Below, one piece after another: positions 24,987 to 34,105 of a DNA stretch of 34,139 nucleotides. The notes below the pieces were generated by a model. That model ran no database searches. It saw only the letters and a list, made by a program, of their open reading frames with translations, and was not told the origin of the DNA. Position 1 is the first letter of the stretch. Every line of letters starts with the position of its first letter. The translations under genes were made by a program, and so were the position numbers. The DNA is from an uncultured Chlorobiaceae bacterium (GTDB taxonomy: Bacteria > Bacteroidota > Chlorobiia > Chlorobiales > Chlorobiaceae), in the NCBI GenBank assembly GCA_903865705.1, contig CAIPKT010000133.1:1-34139 (forward strand). The letters run 5' to 3'.

Positions 24987-25724
24987 ATGAAACATTCGGG
25001 CAAAAAAGTATGCTTCATGACGGGCGCTTCGGGTATACTTGGGAGTGAAATTGCGCTTTCTGTGGCGGGTCAGGGATATATTATTTTCTTTACCTGGCAC
25101 TCTTCAGAAAAAAGAGCTGCAGAAACCCTTGAAAAAATCCGCTGGATAAGCCCGGAATCGCAGATGGTTCGGTGCGATGTGTCGAAAACCGGCGATATCA
25201 TCAACGCTTTTGAGGCGTTCCGCCAACAGTTTGACCGACTTGACCTGCTCATTACCAGCGCTTCAAATTTTTTCAACACTTCTCTGCCCGACATTACTGA
25301 AAATGAGTGGGACAGTCTGGTCGATACCAATCTGAAGGGTACTTTTTTTACCATGCAGGAAGCGGTTAAAATAATGCGGGAACAGTCTTTCGTCTCCCGC
25401 ATTATTACCATGACGGATATTTCGGCTGACCTTGTCTGGCGAAACTTTGCGCCCTACACTGTATCGAAAGCAGGAATACAGCATTTGACCAGAATTTTTG
25501 CAAAAGAGTTTGCGCCCGCTATTCTGGTCAACTCTATTGCTCCAGGGACGATTACCCTGAATCCTGACAAGGATATGGATTCCGAGGAAGAGATGATCAA
25601 AAAAATACCGCTGCGGCGGCTTGGCGACCCTCTGGATATTGTCAAAAGCATCACTTTTCTTCTTGAAAGCGACTATATCACCGGTCAGATTATCAAGATA
25701 GAGGGAGGACGGCTACTGGTGTAA
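24987..25724 (+). CDS. Short-chain dehydrogenase/reductase (possibly pteridine-reductase-like)
   Basis: NAD(P)H-dependent oxidoreductase with a classical SDR fold, 245 residues. Cofactor motif MTGASGILGSEIA near the N-terminus, acidic residue in RCDVSK, active-site YTVSK with Ser/Asp region ITMTDISAD before it, and APGTI. The usual NNAG is replaced by TSASNFF, a form seen in pteridine reductase/FolM-like members, and the position of the catalytic Ser is occupied by DIS, also seen in that group. Substrate is unknown; FabG-like activity is the other common guess. It lies 81 bases after modC; a link to pterin chemistry is speculative. Confidence 0.75.
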   Translation: MKHSGKKVCFMTGASGILGSEIALSVAGQGYIIFFTWHSSEKRAAETLEKIRWISPESQMVRCDVSKTGDIINAFEAFRQQFDRLDLLITSASNFFNTSLPDITENEWDSLVDTNLKGTFFTMQEAVKIMREQSFVSRIITMTDISADLVWRNFAPYTVSKAGIQHLTRIFAKEFAPAILVNSIAPGTITLNPDKDMDSEEEMIKKIPLRRLGDPLDIVKSITFLLESDYITGQIIKIEGGRLLV

Positions 25725-25825
25725 GAGTGCCATGCAAAGACCATATTGTTTTTATTATATTGCATTCAGATTCTTTTAGATCCCGACTTGTGTCGTAGCA
25801 ACTCATAATCAGTTTTCACTCTTCT

Positions 25826-26101
25826 ATGGAACAGGAAGTACAGGTTACCATTCATCGCGGTGAGCCAACAGATCCGGGGCAGGAGCCGCAGCAGGAAACA
25901 AGCATTCCGGAGCCGCTTAAAGAGATCAGTGACATCATCTTTGAAACTTTTTCCAGTTTCAAGGAGAGCGAATCATATGATTGGCTGGTGAACAGCGCTG
26001 AAAAAGCGAAAATCTATATCAAAAAAAATCCAGCCCAGGCGATACTTGTTTCACTCGGTGCCGGAGCATTGTTCGGACTTCTTTTTAAAAAACGGCGATA
26101 A
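25826..26101 (+). CDS. Small YqjD/DUF883-like membrane-anchored protein
   Basis: 91 residues. A soluble acidic N-terminal part (with many Pro/Gln/Glu) is followed by a helix and a C-terminal YIKKNPAQAILVSLGAGALFGLLFKKRR-type ending, i.e. the K-N-P-A-.-A.....GA..G motif and single membrane helix of the DUF883/YqjD/ElaB family. First of three small genes on the same strand; function in stress or ribosome tethering is known only for distant relatives. Confidence 0.66.
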   Translation: MEQEVQVTIHRGEPTDPGQEPQQETSIPEPLKEISDIIFETFSSFKESESYDWLVNSAEKAKIYIKKNPAQAILVSLGAGALFGLLFKKRR

Positions 26102-26127
26102 CCCGGGCATTTGACCATTCCGAAAAC

Positions 26128-26529
26128 ATGATGAATCGTCAAGCTGAAAATGAACAAGGTTCAAACTCATTGAAACGCAAACGTACCGGTATCCCTAAAC
26201 TTCTTGATGATACGGTAACGTCGACGTACCATGATGTGCTTTCTATTGTAGAAGCAAAATTTGAGCTGCTCAAGATTGAGATTACCGAAAAGATTGCGGT
26301 GGTTGCCACTTTGGGGATTCTTGCCGTTATACTCCTTATTGGAATCACTTACCTTGTCACAACTCTTGCTTTGCTGTTAGGAGAGCTTTTTGGCCATGCG
26401 TTTCTTGGTTACCTGCTTGTCAGCCTTCTTTTTCTTTCATGCTTTTTATTTTTTACCAAATTCAGGCCTTTGCTCCTGAAAAACCTGATTCAGAAAATTC
26501 TTTTATCGCTCCATGACTACAATAAATGA
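26128..26529 (+). CDS. YqjE-like (DUF1469/phage holin-like) membrane protein
   Basis: 133 residues with two long membrane helices (VVATLGILAVILLIGITYLV and LGYLLVSLLFLSCFLFF). The preceding amphipathic part (VEAKFELLKIEITEK) is typical of the 'phage holin family'/Holin_X (DUF1469) proteins, which despite the name are cellular. It starts 26 bases after the YqjD-like gene and overlaps the next by 17 bases, so all three are probably one transcript. Confidence 0.7.
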   Translation: MMNRQAENEQGSNSLKRKRTGIPKLLDDTVTSTYHDVLSIVEAKFELLKIEITEKIAVVATLGILAVILLIGITYLVTTLALLLGELFGHAFLGYLLVSLLFLSCFLFFTKFRPLLLKNLIQKILLSLHDYNK

Positions 26530-26908
26530 GCCGTTAGCCAGCATTCAGGCACGCATCGATGAGTTACAAAATACTATTGCAGAAAAAGAAGCACAGATCA
26601 AGGCAAGAGCACGGAAACTGAAAACCGATATTGAAGCTGAGCTTTCACCGGTTAAACTTGTCAAGAAATACCCTTTTCCTGCTACAGGGATAATGTTTGT
26701 TTCGGGGTTGCTGATTGGACGTGCACTCAGAGGAAGCAGCAACGCCAACGACTCCACTCCGGCAGTACAAAAAGATTGTTCTTCAGTTGAATACTTGCCA
26801 ACGAGCCAGAAAAGTGCGATGTCGACCATCGGACTTGAAGCGCTCCGCTCTGCAAAGGATCTTGGGTTTGCCTGCCTCCAGCGATATATCGACAAAAAAA
26901 TCACATAA
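26513..26908 (+). CDS. Small protein with coiled coil, third gene of the YqjDE-like set
   Basis: 131 residues. Starts MTTINEPLASIQARIDELQN, then a charged coiled coil up to about residue 48, then a short hydrophobic segment PATGIMFVSGLLIGRAL and a polar tail. No family recognised with certainty; position and layout resemble YqjK-type third genes. Overlaps the previous gene by 17 bases. Confidence 0.6.
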   Translation: MTTINEPLASIQARIDELQNTIAEKEAQIKARARKLKTDIEAELSPVKLVKKYPFPATGIMFVSGLLIGRALRGSSNANDSTPAVQKDCSSVEYLPTSQKSAMSTIGLEALRSAKDLGFACLQRYIDKKIT

Positions 26909-27045
26909 CCGTGCATTCAAGCTACCGCCCATTCAAAACTGCCGGAACAACATTCAGTCAGTTTTTAAAGAAATTCCGTACCTTATCCCCGATACGTAAC
27001 CATGCCCGACAAAGCTGCAGGGCCGAGCTAAAATATCAATCTGTT

Positions 27046-27061
27046 CAATGCTTTAGCATTG
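27046..27061 (+). repeat. Small hairpin just before the GH13 start
   Basis: CAATGC TTTA GCATTG, a perfect 6-bp stem with a 4-base loop, 10 bases before the ATG at 27072. No clear ribosome-binding site lies between, so the structure may affect translation. Confidence 0.35.
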
Positions 27062-27071
27062 CATCCCTATT

Positions 27072-30000
27072 ATGACAATCAAGCAAAACTCGCCGGCATC
27101 GCTGAACAAAGAGCATTTTTATGTCAACCGAAATGCCAGAGAACTCTTTCATTTGACTGATCCTGAGTTCCTCTCTTTACCGTCTTCTGGGCAGGAAAGT
27201 ATTAAAACGTCTGAAAGACAGAGTGCTGTCATCAATGATTTTCTGAAAAAGGTGAAAGGTGCCGATGCAAAACCAGTTCTGCCGGCTCAGTTCCTCGGCA
27301 TGAAACTGCTGCATGCGCTTTTTCACTCTCTCATGACGAAGGCAATAGCCGCGCGGCAGCCGGACTTTCTTGAAAAGGTATTTGTAACACTGAAAGAACA
27401 GCTCTCCCCGGAGCAATCGGAACAGTACCTGAACCAGTTTATCACTACCTTTCCCACGCAGCAGATTTATGCCGAAGCTCATACGCCGTCAGATTGGCTT
27501 AATGAGCAGGAGAACAAGAAAATGGTACTTGAAGAGTCTTTTCTTGTATGGCTGAATAACCAGAACCCGGCTCTCGAACAGTTTTCCGATCTTTTGACTG
27601 ATGAGAAGCTGACCAGGGAAAGTGCGTACCAGAAATTGATCATGACCATGCGGAGCTCCATGCAGGCAATGGGCCCCGTGGGACTGGGCAATATCGACCT
27701 TGCCGAGTTGCTCACCAGACCAATAAAACATGCTCCGACCTCAATTCTTGAACAGCTTCGCTACATCCGCCTGAACTGGGGCGATTTGCTTGAAGAGTCG
27801 CCCTTCTGGGGATTGCTTCAAGGCGCCATTGACTTTATTGAGGATGAGGACAAGTATCTCTTTTTTGAGCAAATCGCTCAGGAGCGTTCGCTCCGCAAGG
27901 ATGGCCATGAGTTTGCAAAAGAGGCTCATGTCCCGGAGTACAACTCTCCGGATGATGCCAATGCACCGGCGAACTACTCTGTGGATTCATCATGGATGCC
28001 TGAAGTGGTCATGCTGGCCAAAAGCACCTACGTCTGGCTCGATCAGCTCAGCAAAATTTATCGGCGCCCCATTACCCGACTGCAGGATATTCCAGATACC
28101 GAGCTTGACCGTATCGCCGAACGCGGCTTTACAGCATTATGGCTGATAGGAATCTGGGAGCGAAGCCACGCTTCACAGAAAATCAAGCAGCTTCAGGGGA
28201 ATCCTGAAGCAAAAGCGTCGGCCTATGCCCTTGAGAAATATGAGATTTCCGGAGACATCGGTGGTTATGAGGGCTATCAGAACCTCCATGAGAGAGCAAA
28301 GGCTCGCGGCATCCGTCTTGCAAGCGATATGGTACCTAATCATACCGGAATGGATTCGGAACAGGTACGGAACAATCCCGACTGGTTTCTTTCGTCTCCC
28401 AATACACCCTATTATAACTACTCGTATAACGGGCCAAACCTCAGCAGTGACTCCCGCTATGGCATCTACCTTGAAGATGGCTACTGGAACCGTTCCGATG
28501 CTGCGGTAACCTTCAAGCGGGTTGATTACCTGACCGGTGATACTCGATACATCTATCATGGCAATGACGGCACCATCATGCCGTGGAATGATACTGCGCA
28601 GCTTAACTTTTTGAGCGCAGAGGTGCGTGAAGAAGTTATTCAGCAGATTCTGCATGTTGCAAGAATGTTCCCCATCATCCGTTTTGACGCTGCCATGGTG
28701 CTGGCCAAACGGCATATCCAGCGGCTCTGGTTTCCGCTTCATGGACACACCGCCGGCGTTCCTTCACGCTCGGCCAATGCCATGAGCATGTCGGAGTTTG
28801 ATGCCGCGATACCTGAAGAGTTCTGGCGCGAGGTTGTTGACCGCATTCACCTTGAAGTTCCTGATACCCTGCTGCTGGCCGAGGCGTTCTGGATGCTCGA
28901 AGGCTATTTTGTACGCACACTGGGCATGCACCGGGTCTATAACAGTGCTTTCATGCACATGCTCAAGAAAGAGGATAATGCCAATTATCGCTACCTGATC
29001 AAGAACACTCTCGAATTCGACGCTGAAATTCTCAAGCGCTATGTCAACTTCATGAACAACCCGGACGAAGATACCGCCATTGCGCAGTTTGGCCGGGGAG
29101 ATAAATATTTCGGGGTCTGCATGATGATGCTGACCATGCCCGGGTTGCCGATGTTCGGCCACGGACAGGTTGAAGGATTTACCGAAAAATATGGCATGGA
29201 GTACGCCAAGGCTTATTATGATGAACAGCCTGACGAAAATCTGGTCGGGCGTCATTATCGCGAGATTTTTCCTATCATGAAGAAGCGTCCTCTTTTTGCT
29301 GAGGTACGCAACTTTTTCCTCTACGATGTCTATTCGCCGGATGGGTCGGTGAATCAGAATATTTTCGCCTACTCGAACCGACTTGGTGGTGACACCGCTC
29401 TTGTCGTCTTCAACAACTGCTTTGAACAGGCTACAGGCTGGATCAAGACATCGGTCGGCTACCGGCAGAACGACGAAATTCGTCAGAGCTCACTTTCTGA
29501 GGGGCTCAACCTGAGTTATGAGGATGGCACTTTTGTGATTTTCAGAGACCATGCCAGCGGCATGGAGTTTATCCGTTCAAACAGAGAGATTGCCGAAAAC
29601 GGCATGCTGGTTGCGCTTGACGGATACAAGTACAACGTCTTCCTTGACTTCAGGGAGGTACGCCCATCAAAACTCAGGCCCTACGATCGGCTTGCTGCGG
29701 AACTCAACGGAAGCGGAACCCATTCAATAGAGCTTGCCGCTCTCACCATGAGCCTCTCGCCTCTGCACCGGATAGTGACCGCAGCCCTTACTCCGGAACA
29801 GCCGGTACCTGTGGAAAATGATGCCGGGGTGATAGAGGAGAAGGATGAGATTCTGGCGTTTGAAGCAACGATGATTTCGCTGCTCGACGCGGTTGCCCTT
29901 CAGTTCAGTGAACTCATGGAAAAGCCGCTTGCCGTTCCCTTTAACCTTGCGTCGACGACGGCTGAGCTTTACCGGAGTGCACTGTTGTTTCCGGATTTGC

Positions 30001-30554
30001 TGAAAAATGAGGCTAATTCCCGAAAACTTCAGACTGCGCTTGGACTGGGCAGCAAAGATGGCCGGGAGTATGAGACTATTGCAAGAAATTGGATTGTGCT
30101 CGACGCACTGCAGCAAATGGCCGCATCGGCCGGAGAGCTGCGCTCGAACCTTATTGACGACTGGCTGATGAACGATGCACTCAGGACTATCTTTCCGGAA
30201 TCAGGAATGATCGGTATTCCGGGTGAAAATCTGGCTGACCTGCTTGCCAGCATGCTCACGCCAAAACCTGAGCTCACATCGGAGGAAACTCCTGAAACAC
30301 GCCTGCTCGCCTCCGTAAAAGCACTCAATCGGCTCAATCAGCCGCATCTGGGCAGCATGTTGCAGTTTGACCAACGACATCAGAAAACCTGGTTCCGTGA
30401 GCACCGATTCAGTGTGCTTATTGCCTGGTTCTCGTTGCAGGAGTTGCTTCTGGAACCGAAAACAACTATAGCAGAATGGGTTGAAGCTACCGAAAAACTT
30501 GACATGCAGGCATTCCTTTCGGGATATGAGATGGGGGAATTGATCCGGGATTAA
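27072..30554 (+). CDS. Large GH13-family (alpha-amylase-type) protein
   Basis: A 1160-residue protein, much longer than common amylases (450-700). Residues 1-290 are helical and unassigned. The (beta/alpha)8 catalytic barrel begins about residue 310. Motifs in order: ARGIRLASDMVPNHTG (region I), IIRFDAAMVLAK (region II; nucleophile Asp in RFDAAM), DTLLLAEAFW (region III; acid/base Glu) and FMNNPDED (region IV; the usual NHD is NPDED). TMPGLPMFGHGQVEGFTEKYG follows. A C-terminal helical part (about 880-1160) has no recognised domain. No signal peptide, so it is cytosolic and probably acts on storage glucan or maltodextrin. Substrate not known; region IV recalls maltosyltransferases of the GlgE type, but the order of domains does not match. 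Confidence 0.85.
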   Translation: MTIKQNSPASLNKEHFYVNRNARELFHLTDPEFLSLPSSGQESIKTSERQSAVINDFLKKVKGADAKPVLPAQFLGMKLLHALFHSLMTKAIAARQPDFLEKVFVTLKEQLSPEQSEQYLNQFITTFPTQQIYAEAHTPSDWLNEQENKKMVLEESFLVWLNNQNPALEQFSDLLTDEKLTRESAYQKLIMTMRSSMQAMGPVGLGNIDLAELLTRPIKHAPTSILEQLRYIRLNWGDLLEESPFWGLLQGAIDFIEDEDKYLFFEQIAQERSLRKDGHEFAKEAHVPEYNSPDDANAPANYSVDSSWMPEVVMLAKSTYVWLDQLSKIYRRPITRLQDIPDTELDRIAERGFTALWLIGIWERSHASQKIKQLQGNPEAKASAYALEKYEISGDIGGYEGYQNLHERAKARGIRLASDMVPNHTGMDSEQVRNNPDWFLSSPNTPYYNYSYNGPNLSSDSRYGIYLEDGYWNRSDAAVTFKRVDYLTGDTRYIYHGNDGTIMPWNDTAQLNFLSAEVREEVIQQILHVARMFPIIRFDAAMVLAKRHIQRLWFPLHGHTAGVPSRSANAMSMSEFDAAIPEEFWREVVDRIHLEVPDTLLLAEAFWMLEGYFVRTLGMHRVYNSAFMHMLKKEDNANYRYLIKNTLEFDAEILKRYVNFMNNPDEDTAIAQFGRGDKYFGVCMMMLTMPGLPMFGHGQVEGFTEKYGMEYAKAYYDEQPDENLVGRHYREIFPIMKKRPLFAEVRNFFLYDVYSPDGSVNQNIFAYSNRLGGDTALVVFNNCFEQATGWIKTSVGYRQNDEIRQSSLSEGLNLSYEDGTFVIFRDHASGMEFIRSNREIAENGMLVALDGYKYNVFLDFREVRPSKLRPYDRLAAELNGSGTHSIELAALTMSLSPLHRIVTAALTPEQPVPVENDAGVIEEKDEILAFEATMISLLDAVALQFSELMEKPLAVPFNLASTTAELYRSALLFPDLLKNEANSRKLQTALGLGSKDGREYETIARNWIVLDALQQMAASAGELRSNLIDDWLMNDALRTIFPESGMIGIPGENLADLLASMLTPKPELTSEETPETRLLASVKALNRLNQPHLGSMLQFDQRHQKTWFREHRFSVLIAWFSLQELLLEPKTTIAEWVEATEKLDMQAFLSGYEMGELIRD

Positions 30555-30630
30555 GCAGATATTGGGCAGATATTGCCCATTTCACTTTTTCAGGTAAATC
30601 TCTATGGGTAATATTCCCCGCCTTCAAAAT

Positions 30631-30660
30631 ACCCCGTTGCTTGCGGCGGGGTTCTTTATT
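30631..30660 (+). terminator. Terminator after the GH13 gene
   Basis: ACCCCG / CGGGGT stem with a GC-rich loop, followed by TCTTTATT. It lies 76 bases beyond the stop at 30554. Confidence 0.55.
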
Positions 30661-30662
30661 TA

Positions 30663-30705
30663 GAAATGCAAAAAGCCCGGAATCAAACCGGGCTTTTTGC
30701 ATTTC
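30663..30705. terminator. Bidirectional terminator between convergent GH13 gene and petB
   Basis: A perfect 18-bp inverted repeat (GAAATGCAAAAAGCCCGG and its complement) around AATCAAA. The GCCCGG stem is flanked by A-run and T-run, so it can act on both strands. It is 16 bases past the petB stop codon. Confidence 0.85.
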
Positions 30706-30721
30706 ATGAACAAGCATTCAG

Positions 30722-31915
30722 TTACCAGCCATAAGTCGCGAAGACACGCCAGGTATTGATAACCAGACCCGCAAGATAGAGAAGACCGATAATGGTAAAT
30801 ATCGGGCTTTTCTCTTCTCTTGAAGCCTTACGGTCAAGAAAGGGAACCATAAACCATATCACGGCGCCAAGGGTAATCAAAACAATGGCAAGAAGCTCTC
30901 CGCCCTCGAAACTGAAATCTTTAAGCAGGAGAAACTGTGCCCAGAAATACCATTCCGGCTTGATGCCATCAGGCGCAGGCGAGAGTGGATTGGCCTCAAG
31001 CCCGATTGGACCCGGTAAAACCACGGCAAGATAGAGAATCAGGCCAAAACCGATCAGCCATCCGATAGCGTCCTTGGCAAGGAACGTTGGGAAAAACTTT
31101 TCGTACCCTTTGATGCGTCCCGTCTCCTTGTAACCGATTGGAGCTGAAGTCCCAAGAATCTGGACAAGAAGAAGATGGGCTGAAAGAAGGAGCAAAAGAA
31201 GGCCTGGAAGCAAAACAACGTGCACCGAGAACATGCGGGTAAGCGTTTCGCCAGTCACCTCTTCGCCACCGCGAAGAATGTTGACAATAAAAGCACCGCC
31301 TGGCATAACTTTTGGTACTTCAGTCCCCACCTGAGTTGCAAAGAATGCAATCTCATTCCACGGAAGCAGGTATCCTGTAAATCCAAAACCGAGAGTGAGT
31401 ACAAAAAGCACAGAACCAGTCAACCACATCAGCTCACGTGGCTTGCGGTATGACTTCATAAAAAAGGAACTGAACATGTGCACAAAAACCATCAGTACCA
31501 TGAGGTTCGCTGACCATGCATGGATCTGACGGACAAGCCAGCCGTAAGAAACCTCTCGCTGAATAAAGACGAATGATGCATAAGCCTCAGCCGAAGTTGG
31601 TTTGTAATACTGCATCAGCAACAAGCCCGTGATGATCTGTACCATGAAAAAAAAGAGGCCAAGACCGCCAAAATAGTACCAGAATGAGAGTCGGTGCTTG
31701 GGAACTTCCTTTTTCTTCAGATAATCGATTACCGGCATCACCACATAAAAGCGATCCTGAAGCCACGCGCCTATATCACTGAGCCGTGACCGGTTGTAGG
31801 GGTTCGGGTCTGCACGCTCTACGGGTGGTTTATTGACACCGCCGCCTTTGGAGACTGCGGGTTTCTGCTTGGCCGGAGCACTGCCTGCCATAGCGTTCTG
31901 ATTGTTTTCAGCCAT
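30722..31915 (-). CDS. petB: Cytochrome b (single-chain, b6-type) of the Rieske/cytochrome b complex
   Basis: Quinol-oxidising core subunit with two haems b. 397 residues with a polar N-terminal extension of about 60 residues and about eight helices, so cytochrome b6 and subunit IV parts are in one chain. Haem ligands: helix [16 protein letters not shown] (14 apart) and helix [17 protein letters not shown] (15 apart). The 15-residue spacing in helix D is the b6f type rather than bc1. The quinol-site motif is [15 protein letters not shown]. It follows petC directly in one operon; no cytochrome c1 or f gene is next to it, as known for green sulfur bacteria. Confidence 0.95.
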   Translation of the reverse strand: MAENNQNAMAGSAPAKQKPAVSKGGGVNKPPVERADPNPYNRSRLSDIGAWLQDRFYVVMPVIDYLKKKEVPKHRLSFWYYFGGLGLFFFMVQIITGLLLMQYYKPTSAEAYASFVFIQREVSYGWLVRQIHAWSANLMVLMVFVHMFSSFFMKSYRKPRELMWLTGSVLFVLTLGFGFTGYLLPWNEIAFFATQVGTEVPKVMPGGAFIVNILRGGEEVTGETLTRMFSVHVVLLPGLLLLLLSAHLLLVQILGTSAPIGYKETGRIKGYEKFFPTFLAKDAIGWLIGFGLILYLAVVLPGPIGLEANPLSPAPDGIKPEWYFWAQFLLLKDFSFEGGELLAIVLITLGAVIWFMVPFLDRKASREEKSPIFTIIGLLYLAGLVINTWRVFATYGW

Positions 31916-31950
31916 CGTTCCTGACTCCCTTGGTTTTCAAGAATTAAAGG

Positions 31951-32496
31951 TTAAGATTTTGAGATAATGATGTTTTCTCCTTCAACCCTTGCTTTAAAAA
32001 CGGGCAGAGGCAAAGGCTGGGGACCGGAGATTATCTCTCCTGTCTGCTTGTATTTTGCACCATGACAGGGGCATAAGATGAGATTCTGTGCATTATCCCA
32101 ATGCACAAGGCAGCCGAGGTGGGTACAGACCGCGCTGCATGCCGTAAGCTTGCCGTTATCGTTGATAACGATCACCCTGTCTTTGTTGAACTGGTAAATC
32201 TTTCCGCTCTTTTCCGGTACTTCAGTGGCTTTTCCGACAATAAGCTCATTGACACTGGAAACTTTTAGTACAGGAGGAATAATGTACTTGATAATCGGAT
32301 AGATGGTGGAGACGGCAACTGCTGCGCCAATGCCCCCCACAACTTTTACAAGAAAACCACGACGCTCAAAATCAACATCTTTCAACCCCTGATCTCGTGG
32401 CTTCCCACCGGAAAGCAAATCGGTCGAGGAGGATGAAGCACCATCTCCAAGACCACCCATTCTTGACGAGCTCTTGAAATTACCTTGTTGTGCCAT
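31951..32496 (-). CDS. petC: Rieske iron-sulfur protein
   Basis: 181 residues. An N-terminal polar part with ERRGFLVKVVGG (twin-Arg-like) is followed by one membrane helix (GGIGAAVAVSTIYPIIKYII). The 2Fe-2S site is CTHLGCLVHW and CPCHGAKY, with two Cys and two His plus the disulfide cysteines. The order petC-petB and the crtC neighbour are as in green sulfur bacteria. Spacing to petB is 35 bases. Confidence 0.96.
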   Translation of the reverse strand: MAQQGNFKSSSRMGGLGDGASSSSTDLLSGGKPRDQGLKDVDFERRGFLVKVVGGIGAAVAVSTIYPIIKYIIPPVLKVSSVNELIVGKATEVPEKSGKIYQFNKDRVIVINDNGKLTACSAVCTHLGCLVHWDNAQNLILCPCHGAKYKQTGEIISGPQPLPLPVFKARVEGENIIISKS

Positions 32497-32661
32497 TACA
32501 ACCTATCTCCTTTTTAAATCTATTGTTAGTAAAATCAAAAGGCATTTACATTTTATTGGGTTTTCAGCGATGGCCACTTTCACTTCTTGCTGTTTCTTTT
32601 GCAACAACGATCCGGCATGAAATTCAGGCGAACCCAAACAATGTGTGAATTTATCATTTTT

Positions 32662-33792
32662 TCAATGATTATTCCAATCCAAAGAACGCTTAAATCTATT
32701 ATAGTTGTTGTACATGATCGATCGATCGCCATCCCTCCAGATTCGGCTGCGAGTGAAAAAGCGCATGAATCTTGATTGCAAACGGGCTGGATTGAGAAAC
32801 TCAGATATACCGCTCATGTCCTCGAAATTCCCGCTATCTCTCTGCAATGAAATCGCGGATGCAAACCGAAGATAAAACGGGCCGGTATCCAGCACCGTGT
32901 CATGATGAATCTTCAGGTGTATGTTATCATATTGCAGATCGATATCCCTGCTGTGCTGGGGCGAAAAAAAGCCGCTTCTGAAATTGCGTTCACGAAACTG
33001 CAGCGTATCATGAACGGTGACGGTATCGCTCTTGTTGTCGTTAAGAACCAGTAAGGAAAGGGGCGGATAGTCATTATTCTTAAAAAACACCACGTAATAG
33101 ACAAGATCGAACAGGTCAGAAAAAGCACGGCCCCAATACCAGCGGGAAATATACTCCTGCATGGGGACAGCGCCGAGATTATGGTCGTGATATCCGACCG
33201 CCCTGACAGGAATGGTACGAACTGCACCGGCGGGTTGTTCCATGACGGTAATGGTGCCTTCAACATCAGCTTTTGGAACACTCAAAAGCCACTGGTGAAG
33301 AGGTACCTTGCCATTATTGTTGGCATCTTTTTTTTCGTAAATAAACCTCCGGCATGCCTTGAACAACAGATTTGCTTTTATGGCTTTGCGACGGGCGGGA
33401 AAAGAAAAGTCAATATCCAGCAAGTACTCATCCCTCAGTGCGTCATAGGTAAAGAGGTTCTTTTCGAACCGGACGCCAATATCAAGGCTGTTGCCCTCAA
33501 AAAGCTCTCGCGAACCTTCTTTGATAAAATTAACGATCTCCCGGCCGTTTTCATATAACTGAAAACTAAAGCCTGAGTAGTTGGAGGGAAGAGGGGCCCC
33601 GGAAGCAGGTCGGCTGTTCCACTTTTCATAGTGATTGGTATAGGAAGGAGAAAAAGGAAAGCCGGAAAACCAGATAAGCACAACTGAAATTCCACTTTCC
33701 TTATCTTCTGCATCAAAATACCACCACTCGTATGCGCCTGGTTCCTGCATCTCATGCCAGAGTTCCTGATCGAGGTTCGTGGTAATATTCAT
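32662..33792 (-). CDS. crtC: Carotenoid 1,2-hydratase CrtC
   Basis: Adds water to the psi end group of a carotene; in green sulfur bacteria it makes hydroxychlorobactene. 376 residues; PGAYEWWYFDAEDKESG near the start, LIWFSGFPFSP, RAVGYHDHNLGAVPMQEYISRWYWGRAF with conserved His-Asp-His, and a beta-rich rest are typical of the CrtC (hydroxyneurosporene synthase) family. No signal peptide. It lies upstream of petC on the same strand with 165 bases between. Confidence 0.88.
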   Translation of the reverse strand: MNITTNLDQELWHEMQEPGAYEWWYFDAEDKESGISVVLIWFSGFPFSPSYTNHYEKWNSRPASGAPLPSNYSGFSFQLYENGREIVNFIKEGSRELFEGNSLDIGVRFEKNLFTYDALRDEYLLDIDFSFPARRKAIKANLLFKACRRFIYEKKDANNNGKVPLHQWLLSVPKADVEGTITVMEQPAGAVRTIPVRAVGYHDHNLGAVPMQEYISRWYWGRAFSDLFDLVYYVVFFKNNDYPPLSLLVLNDNKSDTVTVHDTLQFRERNFRSGFFSPQHSRDIDLQYDNIHLKIHHDTVLDTGPFYLRFASAISLQRDSGNFEDMSGISEFLNPARLQSRFMRFFTRSRIWRDGDRSIMYNNYNRFKRSLDWNNH

Positions 33793-33999
33793 GCGAGCGA
33801 TTGATAATATTCAAACACTGAAGCACAACGGTATGCTTTGCATGACCTTTGAGACTCAGATATAAGGTGAACCGAAGGATAAAAGGGGCAGATAGCGTTA
33901 CAATTTGCCTCGGCATAACAACCCTTTTTTTTAGCGTTAACGGTGTGAATAGGAAATGTTGTTATAAAGATAGTTAAAACGGTGGGATTATAGAGCATT
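33793..33999. other. Non-coding stretch upstream of crtC
   Basis: About 200 A/T-rich bases with no supported gene; expected to hold the crtC promoter. No repeat seen before the transposon tail at 34000. Confidence 0.4.
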
Positions 34000-34105
34000 T
34001 TGACATCCTCCTCGCCCTAAAGGACGAGGATTCCTACTGCGTCAGACACCCCGTGGTGCTGATAGCTTCGGCGAGTGCCTTTTGCTGACGGCCTTGTTGC
34101 ACCGT
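34000..34105 (-). mobile_element. IS200/IS605-type tail, copy 2 (tnpB 3' remnant and right end)
   Basis: Read on the minus strand: a short frame ends ALAEAISTTGCLTQ-stop (stop at 34034-34036), followed by the right-end hairpin (CCTCGCCC / GGACGAGG) and the terminal TCAA at 34000-34003. An in-frame stop at 34106-34108 shows the frame is not continuous to the window edge. The first 68 bases match copy 1 at 5365-5432; 34064-34091 match 9163-9190. The window ends at 34139, so a larger element beyond the edge cannot be judged. Confidence 0.68.

Noticed and set aside
28173-29255. Long minus-strand frames opposite the GH13 gene
   Set aside because: Antisense shadows with no recognisable motifs.
33789-33998. 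Minus-strand frame of 69 codons upstream of crtC
   Set aside because: Low complexity start, no known family, overlaps the crtC start region; probably chance in A/T-rich DNA.
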